From NCBI GenBank assembly GCA_023548195.1, contig JAJHZJ010000061.1, positions 9,341,378 to 9,405,377 of the forward strand: a stretch of 64,000 bases of DNA, given 5' to 3'. Shown here piece by piece: positions 32,843 through 43,790 of the stretch. The translations under genes and the position numbers were made by a program. The first letter of the stretch is position 1, and every line of letters starts with the position of its first letter. The stretch comes from Bettongia penicillata ogilbyi. Its lineage: Eukaryota > Chordata > Mammalia > Diprotodontia > Potoroidae. The notes below the pieces were generated by a model that saw nothing but the letters and a program-made list of their open reading frames with translations, had not been told where the DNA came from and ran no database searches.

Positions 32843-35622
32843 GGGGAGGAGCCAAGATGGTGGAGTAGAAAGACTCGCAGTATGCTAGCTCCGAACGCAC
32901 AGCCCATAAATTTTCTGTAAAAAGAACTCCCCACAAATTCTGGAGCAGTGCAAGCTGTGCAGCAATGCAGTGGAGGAGATTTCTGATCCAGAGAGCCCTG
33001 AAAAAACAACCCCAAAGGTCCATCGCACACTGGACAGCGGAGCCGAGCCCTGCCCTGCCCTGACCATGGGGCCCCAGAGGAGCAGATCTGAGCAGGCTTC
33101 AGGGACAGAAGCTCCAGTGGCCACGAAGGTCCCTCCAACCACAGGCGATACAGGTTAGTGAGAGAGACTTCTGGGCTGGCCGAGAGGGGAGTGGGGTGTC
33201 TCCATAACTCAGGGCCCCTTGGGAGGCAGTGGCAGATGCAGGACTCAGAGCAGACAGGAGCTCAGGGCCATTACTGAAGGTCTCTGCATAAACCCACTGA
33301 GGGAACTGAGCCTGGGAGGTGGCCCTGCCCCCACCTCAGCACCAGAACTTAAGCTCACATTAAATAGCAGCCAAGCCTGCTGAGGTTGGGGAGCAGCATT
33401 TGAATCTCAGACCCCAAGCACTAGCTGGGCGGATCTAGGTGGGGGTGGACAGGAATATCAGAAGTCAAGTAACTGGCTGGGAAAATGCCTAGAAAAGGGA
33501 AGAAAAATAAGACTATAGAGAGTTTTTTTGAACAGATGCAAATGATCCCGACTTTCGGATCTGACAACGACGAGGACATATTCTTGCCATCAGGGAAAGA
33601 CGTGGAGGGCGGGGCCTTGGTACCCCAGACATCCCAGGGGGATGTCGGGTGGGCTCAGGCCTTGGAAGAGCTCAAAAAGGATTTTGAAAAGCAAGTTAGA
33701 CAGGTGGAGGAAAAACTGGGAAGAGAAATGAGAGACATGCAAGAAAAGTATGAAAAACGGGTCAATACCTTGGTAAAGGAGACCCAAAAAAAATGCTGAA
33801 GAAAATAACACCTTGAAAAATAGGCTAACTCAATTGACAAAAGAGGTTCAAAAAGCCAATGGGGAGAAGAATGCTTTCAAAAGCAGAATTAGCCAAATGG
33901 AAAAGGAGGTTCAAAAGCTCACTGAAGAAAATAGTTCTCTCAAAATTAGAATGGAACAGATGGAGGCTAATGACTTTCTGAGAAACCAAGAAATCACAAA
34001 ACAAAACCAAAAGAATGAAAAAATGGAAGAGAATGTGAAATATCTCATGGGAAAAACAGCTGACCTGGAAAATAGATCCAGGAGAGACAATTTAAAAATT
34101 ATGGGACTACCTGAAAGTCATGATCAAAAAAAGAGCCTAGACATCATCTTTCATGAAATTATCAAGGAAAACTGCCCTGATATTCTAGAACCAGAGGGTA
34201 AAATAAATATTGAAAGAATCCACTGATCACTCCTGAAAGAGACCCAAAAAGAAAAACTCCTAGGAACATTGTGGCCAAATTCCAGAGTTCCCTGGTCAAG
34301 GAGAAAATCTTGCAAGCAGTTAGAAAGAAACAATTCCAGTATTGTGGAAATACAATCAGGATAACACAAGATCTAGCGGCTTCTACATTAAGAGATTGAA
34401 GGGTGTGGAATAGGATATTCCAGAAGTCAAAGGAATTAGGACTCAAACCAAGAATCATCTACCCAGCAAAACTGAGTATAATACTTCAGGGGAAAATATG
34501 GTCTTTCAATGAAACAGAGGACTTCAAGCATTCTTGATGAAAAGACCAGAGCTGAAAAGGAAATTTGACTTTCAAACACAAGAAGGAGAAGAAGCATGAA
34601 AAGTAAACAGCAAAGAGAAGTCATAAGGGACTTACCAAAGGTGAACTGTTTACATTCATACATGGAAAGACAATATTTGTAACTCTTAAAACTTTTCAGT
34701 ATCTGGGTAGTTGGTGGGACCACACACATGTACATGTGTGTGCACACACACATACACACATGCATGCACATACAGAGACAGAGAGCACAGAGTGAATTGA
34801 ATAGGATGGGACCATATCTTAAAAGAAATTAAGGTAAATGGTGAGAGAGAAATGTAGTGGGAGGAAAGAGGGTGAAATGGAATGGGGTAAATTATCTCTC
34901 ATTCAAGAGGCAAGCAGGAGACATTTTAGTGGAGGGAAAAAGAGGAGAGCTGAGAAAAAGAACATGAAGTTTACCCTCATCACATTTGACTAAAGGAAGG
35001 AATAAAATGCACACTCATTTTGGTATGAAAGCCTATCTTACAATACAGGAAAGTGGGGGAGAAGGAGATAAGCAGGGTGGGGGGGATGATGGAAGGGAGG
35101 GCAATGGGAGGAGGGAGCAATTTGAAGTCAACACTCTTGGGGAGGGACAGGATCAAAAGAGAGAATAGAAACAATGGGGGGCAAGATAGGATGGAGGGAA
35201 ATACAGTTAGTCTTACACAACGCGACTATTATGGAAGTCATTTGCAAAACTACACAGATATGGCTTATATTGAATTGCCTGCCTTCCCAAAGGGAACGGG
35301 TGGGGAGGGAGGGATGGGGAGAATTTGAAACTGAAAGTTTTAGGAACAACTGTTTAGTATTGTTCTTGCTACTAGGAAATAAGAAGTATACAATTAATGG
35401 GGAATAGAAAGTCATCTGGCCCTACAGGACAAAAGAGAAGATGGGGACAAGAGAAGGGAGGGATGATAGAAGAGAGGGCAGATTGGTGATAGGGAAAATT
35501 AGAATGCTTGGTGTATTGGGGTGGGGGGAGGGTGGGGGAAGAAAATTTGGAACCCAAAATTTTGTGAAAATGAATGTAAAAAGTTAAATAAATAAATTTA
35601 TATTAAAAAAAAGGAAAAGAAA
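32843..35622 (+). mobile_element. HAL1 (half-LINE-1) retrotransposon, both ends present
   Basis: A 2.8-kb L1-related element begins GGGGAGGAGCCAAGATGGTG (typical L1 5' start). It has a 5' UTR of about 640 bp, a single L1-type ORF1 (33485-34537, broken), a 3' UTR of about 1.05 kb with a (CA)n tract (34719-34770) and purine-rich blocks, and ends with the L1-like 'aaatttggaacccaaaattttg', AATAAATAAA and an A-rich tail. There is no ORF2 (endonuclease-RT) sequence: ORF1 passes straight to 3' UTR. This matches the HAL1 class, which needs L1 proteins in trans. Flanking 20-bp duplications differ at one base. HAL1 elements are known in mammals including opossum; the exact subfamily is not determined. 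Confidence 0.85.
33485..34537 (+). pseudogene. L1-type ORF1 of HAL1 (RNA-binding protein), broken
   Basis: ORF1p is the nucleic-acid-binding chaperone of L1 elements. The frame starts MPRKGKKNKTIESFF at 33485. A coiled coil with many Lys/Glu heptads spans about residues 60-195. 'DLENRSRRDNLKIMGLPE' marks the start of the RRM, and 'KPRIIYPAKLSI' the C-terminal domain. A frameshift occurs in an A8 run (33786-33793), where a stop at 33797-33799 closes the first 104 residues. The next frame carries on to a TGA at 34224-34226, and after a further frame change the C-terminal part reads to TGA 34535-34537. The total length is about 350 codons, usual for L1 ORF1p. Confidence 0.85.
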
Positions 35623-35642
35623 AAAGAACTCTAATGTTGAGG
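35623..35642. repeat. Right target-site duplication of HAL1
   Basis: AAAGAACTCTAATGTTGAGG directly follows the A-rich tail. Confidence 0.9.
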
Positions 35643-35730
35643 AAGCCTACTAAAACCAGCCCATTTTACGGTCGGATGACTCTAACTGAGAAGTCTCTCT
35701 TTTCCATAACACCTAAATCTATGGTTCTGC
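35643..35730 (-). mobile_element. CR1/L3 LINE 3' end, antisense (right of HAL1)
   Basis: 'aagcctactaaaaccagcccattttacgg' and 'gactctaactgagaagtctctctttt' continue the CR1 copy interrupted at 32842. Confidence 0.65.
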
Positions 35731-35799
35731 CATCTCCCCAATTCAAGAAGAAAACTACTTTGTATTTGTTTTGTGTACATCTTGCATTTACTTTTATAT

Positions 35800-35935
35800 G
35801 TGCATGTTGTTTGCCCTGATTGAATGTAAGCTGAGGGCAGGGATTATTTCATTTTTACTTAGTATTCGAATCACCTAGTGCAGTGTCCAGCACATGATAG
35901 ATACCTAATAAATGCTTGTAGAGCAATTCATCAAT
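35800..35935 (+). mobile_element. L2 3' end, sense
   Basis: 'gattgaatgtaagctgagggcagggattatttc', 'cacctagtgcagtgtccagcacatgatag' and 'cctaataaatgcttgta'. Confidence 0.8.
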
Positions 35936-35984
35936 TGATTAATCCAGAATAAGAGCTCACTGACATTTTTGGTCACCATTGCTC

Positions 35985-36560
35985 ACTGTTGACTCATCTT
36001 CAGCTTGAGGTCCCCTGAAACACCCAGACCTTTTGCAGACAAACAACTTTCTAGGTATGATTCACCCTCTAATACTTATGAAGTTTTAACCCAAATGTGA
36101 AACTTTACATTTTTCCTTTTAAAGTTTCATTTTAAAAATTCAATCTGATACTCTAGCCTGCCAGAATGTTTTAAAATCCTGTCTTCCAGGATTTTAGTCA
36201 CCTCTCCCAATTTTTGTCATCTACAATTTTGATCAGTCATCTATCTATGCCTTTATCTATGTTATTACTAAAAATGTGCCACAGCAGAGGATTGTGTACA
36301 GATCCCTGAGGTACTCCACTGGAGACCTCCTTCAAAGTTGACATCAGTGTCATTTATGGCTAGTAACATTGTTATCTGTGGTGAAAACAGTATCTGATTA
36401 TGATCTGGGACCTTCCACACTAAATAGTCTGTAGTCTACAAGTATATCCCATTTTTCACAATCTGCTCGTTTCTGAAAATGTTGCTTATGAATAGAAATC
36501 TCACATACCTAAATTTTTAAAATTTGCTATAGAAAACTATGCTATGATGAAATCCTCCAG
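35985..36560 (-). mobile_element. CR1/L3 LINE, reverse-transcriptase region, antisense
   Basis: On the minus strand the stretch near 36295-36330 translates to GVSSGVPQGSV, the CR1-clade RT motif before 'LGPLLF', and continues NPLL..IFSNNIDKGID. The plus strand shows the matching antisense landmarks 'ctatgcctttatctatgttattac' and 'agatccctgaggtactccactggagacctcc'. Stops and gaps show it is inactive. Confidence 0.8.
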
Positions 36561-38310
36561 AAATCTAGAGGGACCAGTGAAGGCTTCATTAGAAGAGGTA
36601 GCATCGCATTTAGGCTTCAACGATTGGGAGGACATGAACACCCCTCCCCCAATTCCCACAACTCATCATTCCACAGCTTTAATTATAATTAACTTTGAAG
36701 CAATAACCCCTAACTAATTCTTTTCCAAGAATTGCCACAAAAAGAGCGGATGATGCTGGAATGAGGAGAAATTTCAACACCGTGGGGCAATAACTAAGTT
36801 TGTAGTTAAGAAACTAAATTCTCACATTATGCCAGTCAAATGGAAAACAAAAAAATCAGCTGGGGAGCCATTTCTTCGTCCAAACTTAGAGAGTATAGAA
36901 CTAAGAATAAGGACTACTTTCTATATAGGAAAACTGCGTTGTGTCCTTTAAAATTATCCTCTGAACCCCTCACTCACGTGCTTTTTATCTTGTATAGCTG
37001 CCATACTATTCTCTTGGGAGGAAAAGAATCTTGCTTTGTCGCCTGGCCAAACCTTCAAAGCAAATTTAGACCTTTGTTTCACAGCTATTTCACCTTCACA
37101 AACTGCTGATGCAGTTTCTGCAAATTTAAAGAATTCTGACAGTGGGAGAGGGAAGCAGAATCTGTTCCTTTGATTTCTAAGGTTACTTTTTTTGGGAAGA
37201 TTCCTCTTCCCCTCGATTCACAGTACATAGATTGTTATCTATTTCTTTCATTGCAGCTTAAAATTACTGAACTATGACTTTTAGGACATCCTGTATAAAG
37301 CCCCCAGTGTTCAAATGAATATGCCTGGGTCTCAGGGCTGTCTTCTTAGCTCATCAATAACTTGTATTTTTATAAATTTAGGTATAATCTACTACTGGGA
37401 CATGAACAGTCCCTTAATGGTTTAATCATCCCCAATGGAGGGTTCTCAGCATTGTCCATTTCAATGAATATAGTTTTAAAAAATTAGAGACCAGAGCATT
37501 ATAAGCAATGGAGTATTTTTACTAACATGCCACAAATTCCTGATAAATACAAATTGATTTCTAATGAGAATTCAATGAGCCTCACTGAATAAGAATGAAA
37601 TCTAGTCATCAGAAGCAACAAACAGTATTTCCTTTTTCTTATTGTACTTCTATAAATGTTAAAAAAAAAAAAAGTATAGGTCTCCATCCTATGTAAAAAT
37701 GCCAGGTGTCACATTCACCAGACTTCCTCAGCCCTAGCTTTGTAGTAACCCAAGGTAGCAACATGCATCTTCAAGGTATCATGGAACACCACCATGGCTC
37801 CAAATTTTAAAATCAAGCAAATTCACTACAATTTAGGAAAAAAAAATAAAAACATGCCTAATGACACTTTCAGGAGGAAAGGAGACTGACGTGTGAATGG
37901 ATAACCTAACAGGAACATGTTTCTTAACTAACTAAATAAATAAATAAATGACTCCACACTTTCCCACATCTACACTGACCCAGAAGTGCCCATGTTGCTG
38001 CTAGAACATGTGGGCAAATGCAGTTAAAAGTCATCAAGGGTGAGCTCCATTGAATCCCGATCTGAATAGATTCATTGATGTACCAGCCCTGGCTCTGTTA
38101 CCTCCAACCCTGCTTATCCACTCCTCATCTTTTCTCTAACTACCATCCCAGACAGACTATGAATTTGATTCCTGCTTATCATCCTCTCCCCTTCTCATTG
38201 AAGACCCAGGATTGCCTTACAGTCTTTGCTTGATCACAACTTCCCCTGAAGGACAGAAAAGCTCCTCTCCCACTTACCATTATCCCATCCCCCAGGTAAA
38301 AGCTGTGGCT
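36561..38310. other. Unassigned sequence, 1.75 kb
   Basis: No recognised gene or repeat. Open frames of 62-89 residues show no known motif. A poly-A run is at about 37660-37672. Confidence 0.4.
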
Positions 38311-38385
38311 TGTAATTCAATTTAATTCAATTCAACAAACATTTATGAAGTGCCTATTTGGAGCAGGGTACAGTGCTTGCCAAAC
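38311..38385 (-). mobile_element. L2 3' end, antisense
   Basis: 'caattcaacaaacatttatgaagtgcctatttgg' and 'gtacagtgcttgcc'. Confidence 0.7.
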
Positions 38386-38890
38386 ACTGAGTATTCACAT
38401 TCATTTGGAAGGGCAGGAAATCTGGAGGAGGAGGAATACAAGTACACAGCGCCATAGTGGCACAGGCCTGACTGAAGTTCCCAGGACTCCACACCCAGGG
38501 AGCCTGAGCACCTGAAGTGCAGGGCTTACTTTGGGAGAGCAACAGAACCTTCAGAGAAGGGAAGCCATCTAGAAGTGATGGCAATGGCAGCACCAGTTCA
38601 GGGAAAGGCACGGCAGTGGTATAATTTTCTGAGGGCCACCAAGAAGGCTGAGGAGAGCTAAGAGAGAGAAAACATTGTTCTGTGACCGAGACCCTGGGGA
38701 CTTGTGGGCCTTCTGAACAGAGACTCTAATATTGTGTGTAAAGATGTTTCCAAACTTCAGAGTGGCCATGCCAGAAACAATGCTACATGTACTGTATGAT
38801 CAAAGAAGAGGTCATTTCCCCCATCACTTGCATGAAGATAAGCCCCTAATCCCTGTAGTGCGTATGACAAAATTGTTTTTCCTATTCCTT
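38386..38890. other. Unassigned sequence
   Basis: About 500 bp; minus-strand frames of 85 and 66 residues have no recognised motif. Confidence 0.4.
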
Positions 38891-38894
38891 TATT

Positions 38895-38990
38895 AACTGT
38901 TTCAGTTTTGCTTACTACATTCTATATTTCTTTTCTAGCATAGGGCCTGGCACATAGAAGGTGCTAATACATATTTGTTGCTGATTAATG
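38895..38990 (+). mobile_element. L2 3' end, sense
   Basis: 'tagcatagggcctggcacatagaaggtgctaatacatatttgttg'. Confidence 0.75.
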
Positions 38991-39690
38991 GATCTAGCAC
39001 GTGAACCTAATACTGAATTTAAAAGATCTTAGTAATTCTCAGCTAAGCAGGGATGAGGTTTCATGTCAAATAAAGTTCACATCATCCCCAAAGCCCTCAG
39101 TCACCCCAAAAGTCAAAATGAATGCCAGCCTGAGTGGGTGCAGGTTTTATTTTATAAAAGTTTGTTCAGAATGACCAGGGTAACCTACAATTCAGAACTG
39201 AAGATCAGGATTTATACAAATCAGACTCCATCTTAGGGGCTCATGGGAGAGCATGATTTTCACTTTGAGTCTCAGCTTTCTATAGTTTAGCCTTTGTAAG
39301 CATCAGAGGCATGCATGAATTTGGAGGACCGTTATTCATCTGTGAGTTAGGGGCAAATTGCCACAGAATCTACCCAATTATGAAAGTCAAAACCTTCACA
39401 AAACACTGCTGATTTGGGGTTTCCTATGAACTGTAGAAAGAACACCACTGAAAGGATTTTGTGTATTATTGAGAATCTGTATGAAAGCATAAGATAAAGA
39501 ATCCATGAAGGAAATGATACAGATTCTGAGGAGGCAAATCTCATCAGAGGGAAGGGTAGCAATCCTGATTCACGAGAAGCCCATAAGGTTAAATTTAGTA
39601 CATATAGTCTTTGGTTCTATGCTATGGATAACTTGGAAAAATGATAAGCATAAACCTTTTAAGAAGGAAAAGAGTAATAACAGTTTGGGG
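38991..39690. other. Unassigned sequence
   Basis: About 700 bp with no recognised gene or repeat. Confidence 0.4.
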
Positions 39691-39692
39691 AA

Positions 39693-39812
39693 AATGGAAT
39701 CTGGATCAGGAAAGGTTTCCAAGAGGTAATACCTAAGCTTGGGCCTTGAAGGAAAGTAGAAACTCTTAAGAGGAAGAACTAAAGAGGAAATACATTCCAG
39801 GCAGAGAAGTGA
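39693..39812 (-). mobile_element. L2 LINE, antisense, segment 1
   Basis: 'ggaaaggtttccaagaggtaatacc', 'gggccttgaaggaaag' and 'tacattccaggcagagaag' are the antisense L2 3' ORF2 region. Confidence 0.75.
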
Positions 39813-40045
39813 GATGATGCAGCAGATAGAGTACTGAGCTTGGAGTCAGGAAGACTCATCTTCATGAGTTCTAATCTGACCTCAGCACTTACTAGCTGTG
39901 ACCCTGGGCAAGTCACTTAACCCTGTTTGCCTTAATCCACTGGAGAAGGAAATGTCAAACCACTCCGCTATATTAGCCAAGAAAATTCCATGGACAGTAT
40001 GGTCCATGAGATCACAAAGAGTTGGACATGATAGACAACAACAAG
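39813..40045 (+). mobile_element. tRNA-derived SINE (MAR1-like), sense, inside L2
   Basis: 'gatgatgcagcagatagagtactgagcttggagtcaggaag' to 'aagagttggacatgatagacaacaaca'. CATTCCAGGCAGAGAAG on the left and CATTCTAGCATGAGAGA on the right look like an eroded duplication of the L2 target. Confidence 0.85.
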
Positions 40046-40390
40046 CATTCTAGCATGAGAGATGGTCTGTACAAAGACCTAGGGATAGGAGATAGAACAT
40101 CAAACTTAGAGAACAGCTAGTTGGTCAATTTGACTGGGACATAGAGAAGGGAAATAATATGATATAAACTTAGTGAAGCAGGAAGGAGAAAGACTATGGA
40201 GAACACAGGGATCCACCAAACAGTCTGGAGGAAAGGAATAAAGTGGTCAGACTTCATTTTAAGAATATTCATTTAGTAGCTGTATGGAAGATGAATTGGA
40301 GAGGGAAGAGATATGGAGGTTTTTTAATAGTCCAGATAAAAGGTAATGAAAGTCTGAAGTAGGATAGTAGAGAGTAAAGTTGTACATTGT
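40046..40390 (-). mobile_element. L2 LINE, antisense, segment 2
   Basis: 'gcattctagcatgagagatggtctg', 'ggaataaagtggtcagacttcattttaag', 'tggaagatgaattggagaggg' and 'aatagtccagat'. Confidence 0.75.
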
Positions 40391-40805
40391 GGGAGTGGGA
40401 ATATAGTGGAAAAAATTCTGAATTTGGGCTAAGATGACCAGGTTTAAATCTTGGTTCTGGAACTAACTCCCTGTAGCTTTAGACGAATCATCTTACCTTC
40501 CTGGTCATCAGTTTTCTCCACTGTAAAAAGGACCTGAAGTCTGAAACACCTGAATTCAAATCCTGTCTCAGACACTTACTAGATATATGACCCTGAACAA
40601 GTCACTTAACCTCTATTGGCCTCAGTTTCCTCATCTATAAAATGGGGATAATAATGGCATCTACATTCCAGAGTTGTGAGGCTCAAATGAGATAATAGTC
40701 ATAAAGCACTTTGTAAACCTTAAAGTGCTATATAAATGTCAGTTATTAGCTATTCTTAGACTAGATGGCCTCTAATTTTTCTTCTAGCCATAAATGTTTG
40801 ATACT
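40391..40805 (+). mobile_element. MIR3-like SINE split by a MIR SINE
   Basis: The outer SINE runs 40391-40533 ('ctggaactaactccc', 'ttttctccactgtaaaaagg') and resumes at about 40758-40805 ('gactagatggcctctaatttttcttctagcc'). The inner MIR (about 40534-40757) is nearly complete: 'gaattcaaatcctgtctcagacacttactag', 'cctcagtttcctcatctataaaatggggataataat', 'tgtgaggctcaaatgagataatag', 'aaagtgctatataaatgtcag'. Confidence 0.8.
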
Positions 40806-41255
40806 ATAATAATAAGAGGACATATAGTTTTGGACATCATCTGCTTAGAGATATAATTGAACCTTTGGGAGCTAGTATAGAGAGAGAGAAGAGAAGGAAA
40901 CCCAAGATAGAGTCTCAGGAATCATCCACACCAGGGAGGCCGAAGACAGGAAATGGATTGTGATCCAGTCAAAGAAACTGGAGAGGACAAGGACACAAGT
41001 GTCACAGAAGCCCAAGGTATAGAGTGTGTCCAGTGACAGAAAGTATCTGAAAGAGCAGAAGGTAAACATTATTAAGAGCTACAGAGATAAATAGTAGAAT
41101 GATTGACAAGAGGCCACTGAATTTAACATTTAAGAAATTGTTGATCACCTTAGAAAGAGAAATTTTATCATCTGGGGGAATGAGAGAACCCCATTGCAAA
41201 GTAGGCTAAAAAGTGAGTGGAAGGTGAGGAAATGGAAGTAAGAAAAAGCATGCCA
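40806..41255 (-). mobile_element. L2 LINE, antisense, segment 3 (RT-domain side)
   Basis: 'tggacatcatctgc', 'aagatagagtctcaggaatcatcc', 'gacaagaggccactgaatttaacatttaagaaattg' and 'accttagaaagag' follow the antisense L2 order toward the RT domain. Confidence 0.7.
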
Positions 41256-41509
41256 TCAAGCATCTGACCCAACTGGAGCCAACTGGGCTAGGAAATCCAG
41301 AAATGCAATTGGAGGCAGTTACCAATACTGAAGGAGAAAACCTAGTGGTAATAGTAACAGCTAAGCCACAGTCCCTCACCTGGCAAGAATCAAAGCTAAT
41401 GAGCTGATACATTTCATGGCTAAGGAATATGGGGGCATAGCTATGTTGGAAGATCCAGACTCTGTCACCAGATGCTCTCAGTAGTGATACCCATTTGTAT
41501 GCCAAAGTC

Positions 41510-41880
41510 TCTAAACCATGTCACATGAGTACCAGTGTAAGGAACTGGGGATGCTTAACCTAGAGGAGAAAAAACTTAGGAAAGACATAGTATCTGTCAG
41601 CAAGTAGTTCAAGGACTGCAATGAAATGGAATCAGACTTGATTTAGTTGACTCCAGAGATCAAAATTAGGAGCAATTTCAGGAAAGTAGATTCTAGCTCA
41701 ATAGAAGGAAAGTTTTCCTAACACATGGAGCAGTCCAAATATACCACCATCTTACCTCAGGAAATAGTGAAATAGGTTTCATTGGACACCTGATGACCTT
41801 CAAGATTATTGTAGCAGGGGATCCTGCTTAGGAATTAGCTGGACTACATGACCTTCTAATTACAAGATTCTATGATATAG
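41510..41880 (+). mobile_element. CR1/L3 LINE 3' end, sense
   Basis: 'gaactggggatgcttaacctagaggagaaaa', 'tcaaaattaggagcaatttcagg', 'tagctcaatagaaggaaagttttcctaacacatggagcagtccaaat', then 'ctggactacatgaccttctaattac' and 'agattctatgat'. Confidence 0.85.
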
Positions 41881-42030
41881 CAATTTTCAACAAAATGAAG
41901 TTACCTTACAGGACCAATTATGGAAGGAACAACCTTGCACACATTGACATTGGTCATATCCCTTTGGATGCTTATTCAAAAGAACACATGAGAGAGGAAT
42001 TCTTTCGCTTCTTCCCTAGTGAAGTATAAA

Positions 42031-42355
42031 GGACAACTAGGTGGTGCAGTGGATAGAGCACCAGTGCAGGAGTCAGGAGGATCTGAGCTCAAATCTCACC
42101 TCAGACACTTGACACTCACTACCTGGATGACCTTGGGCAAGTCACTTAACCCCAATTACCTCATCCTGGGTCACCTGCAGTCATTCTGATGAATATCTGG
42201 TCACTGGATTCAGATGGCTCTGGAGGAGAAGTGAGGCTGGTGACCTGCACAGCCCTCCCTCACTCAAAAAACAAAGTCAAGATCAAGTTATGTCATTATT
42301 TCTCTGATGGCATGGTCTTCAGCAATGAAGGATGAATACACACACACCTAGTTAG
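42031..42355 (+). mobile_element. WSINE1-type SINE, full length, sense, with TSD
   Basis: The head is GGACAACTAGGTGGTGCAGT, followed by 'gagctcaaatctcacctcagac' (B-box region), 'ggcaagtcacttaacccc', 'gatggctctggaggagaagtgaggctgg', 'acctgcacagccctccctcactc' and the RTE-like end 'tctgatggcatggtcttcagcaatgaagg'. GTGAAGTATA at 42019-42028 and 42356-42365 is the target-site duplication. Confidence 0.9.
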
Positions 42356-42365
42356 GTGAAGTATA

Positions 42366-43085
42366 GGATGCCTACACTAAATACCTCAGATACCAGGAGT
42401 TTCCCACACTTGGCTCAAAACAATTAATGCAGGTGGGCAGAGTCTGGTCTCAACAGACATCCATCAAGCAGAAGAGATGACCAGAAGAGGATTTGTGCCT
42501 GTATTAAACATGCCACCCTGCCCAAGTCCCCCATTCTTTGTGGTAACATTTTGTTGGCCAACTACTCTTGCTAATGATGATGAACACCATCAGGTGATCT
42601 GGTTCTAGTGTCTTGTCAACTCTGGAGCATTAGAGTGCTTCACTGATCACACACTAATCCAACAGGATTAGTTAGCTCTGAGCCCCAGAGTCTGAATAAA
42701 AATAATAACCCTTGTGGTCTGGTCTGGCAACCTATGAAACCTTACAGTTAGAACTGTGGTAAGGAATACACATAGAAACCATGTCTCTCAACATTTTCAG
42801 CTACTCTTTATTCGTGGAAGTGGTGAGGATATCATTATTATTAATAAGTATGCTTGAAAAATTATGTGTGGCATCCAAGTACAGTACTTGATACTGTAAA
42901 CAACTCATCCAATCAAGTGTCAATAAGTCACCTTACCTCATCAAGTATGCCTGACCCAGAGCTTCACGGCCAATACCAAAATTTTGCAGATGTATTCTGC
43001 TGATGGGAATCCACAACTGCCTGTGCAGCTATGCAGAATCAACAAAAGTGTTCCCAGGAAGGCATGGAAGTTATCCCTAAGACAA
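42366..43085 (+). mobile_element. Ty3/gypsy-like LTR-retrotransposon remnant (protease to pre-RT)
   Basis: Plus-strand translation, in several frames, shows the order expected for a Ty3/gypsy pol. A Pro-rich approach (about 42520-42560) is followed by CLVNSGALECFTDH at about 42609, corresponding to the aspartic-protease DSG motif with the catalytic Asp codon reading Asn. Next come a flap-side stretch with YETLQLEL and IETMSLNI (about 42733-42795) and PDPELHGQYQNFADVF (about 42950-42997), matching the linker before the RT domain. A weak zinc-knuckle trace (LCLY) lies at about 42493. Stops and at least three frame changes show it is inactive. An L1 begins immediately to the right. No LTR was found. 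The sushi-like/MamGypsy or RTL-related lineage is a possibility, not shown. Confidence 0.6.
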
Positions 43086-43089
43086 ACCC

Positions 43090-43790
43090 ACAGAAAATAG
43101 AATCAAGATGGTGGAGTACCAGGAAAAAATAGAGCAAGCTCCCATCTCCCCTGTAACTTCTCCAAATAAATCTAGAAAATGCAGCAGACCAAAGTTTGAT
43201 TGAGGAATACAAGGGAAAAAATGACAGGTAGTCATTTTTTCCAGTGAAGTCTGGCATAGGAAGAGGAAATAAGAAAGAATAAGGGAATTAAGGGAGGTAT
43301 TGGTTTTAATCAAAATAAACTCTAACTAAAGATACACAAAAATATTTATAGTAGCTTTCCATCCTGTGGCAATGAATTGGAAACTAAGAGGATACCCATC
43401 AATTAGAGAATGATTGAAGAAGTTATGGTGTATAAATGTGATGGAATATTATTGTCTTATAAGAAATGATGAAGGGGATGGGTTTCAGGGAAACTTGGGA
43501 AGACTTGTATGAACTGATGCCGAGTGAAGTAAGCTGAACCAGAAGAACAATTTACACAATGACAACAATATTGTAAAGATAAATATATTTATAATATTTT
43601 GGAAATCTCATCAGCAAAATTACCAACCAAGAATCCAGAGGATTCATGAAGGACCCATGAAGCATAATGCTACCCTGGGGAGAGGCGAAGGGAAGGAAAA
43701 AAAAATTTGGAACTCAAAATCAAATAAAAGTGAATGTTGGAAATTATCTTTACATGTAACTGGAAAAAAAATACTATTAAGTAAGGGGGG
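43090..43790 (+). mobile_element. L1 LINE with 5' end joined to 3' UTR (internally deleted)
   Basis: The left part, 'agaatcaagatggtggagtaccagg' to about 43260, matches the start of a marsupial L1 5' UTR ('gagcaagctcccatctcccc'). From about 43320 it reads L1 3' UTR in sense: 'tagtagctttccatcctg', 'gatacccatcaattagagaatgattgaagaagttatggtgtataaatgtgatggaatattattgtc', 'atttggaactcaaaatcaaataaaagtgaatgttgg' and an A-rich end. ORF1 and ORF2 are absent. Confidence 0.8.

Noticed and set aside
33485..34226. Two coiled-coil frames (104 and 137 residues) taken as a possible host coiled-coil protein
   Set aside because: They are the frameshifted halves of HAL1 ORF1, with L1 5' and 3' UTRs on either side.
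32720..36560. Treating the CR1 pieces at 32720-32842, 35643-35730 and 35985-36560 as one continuous element
   Set aside because: The first two are clearly one copy split by HAL1, but the third is an RT-domain piece and an L2 end lies between; continuity is not shown.
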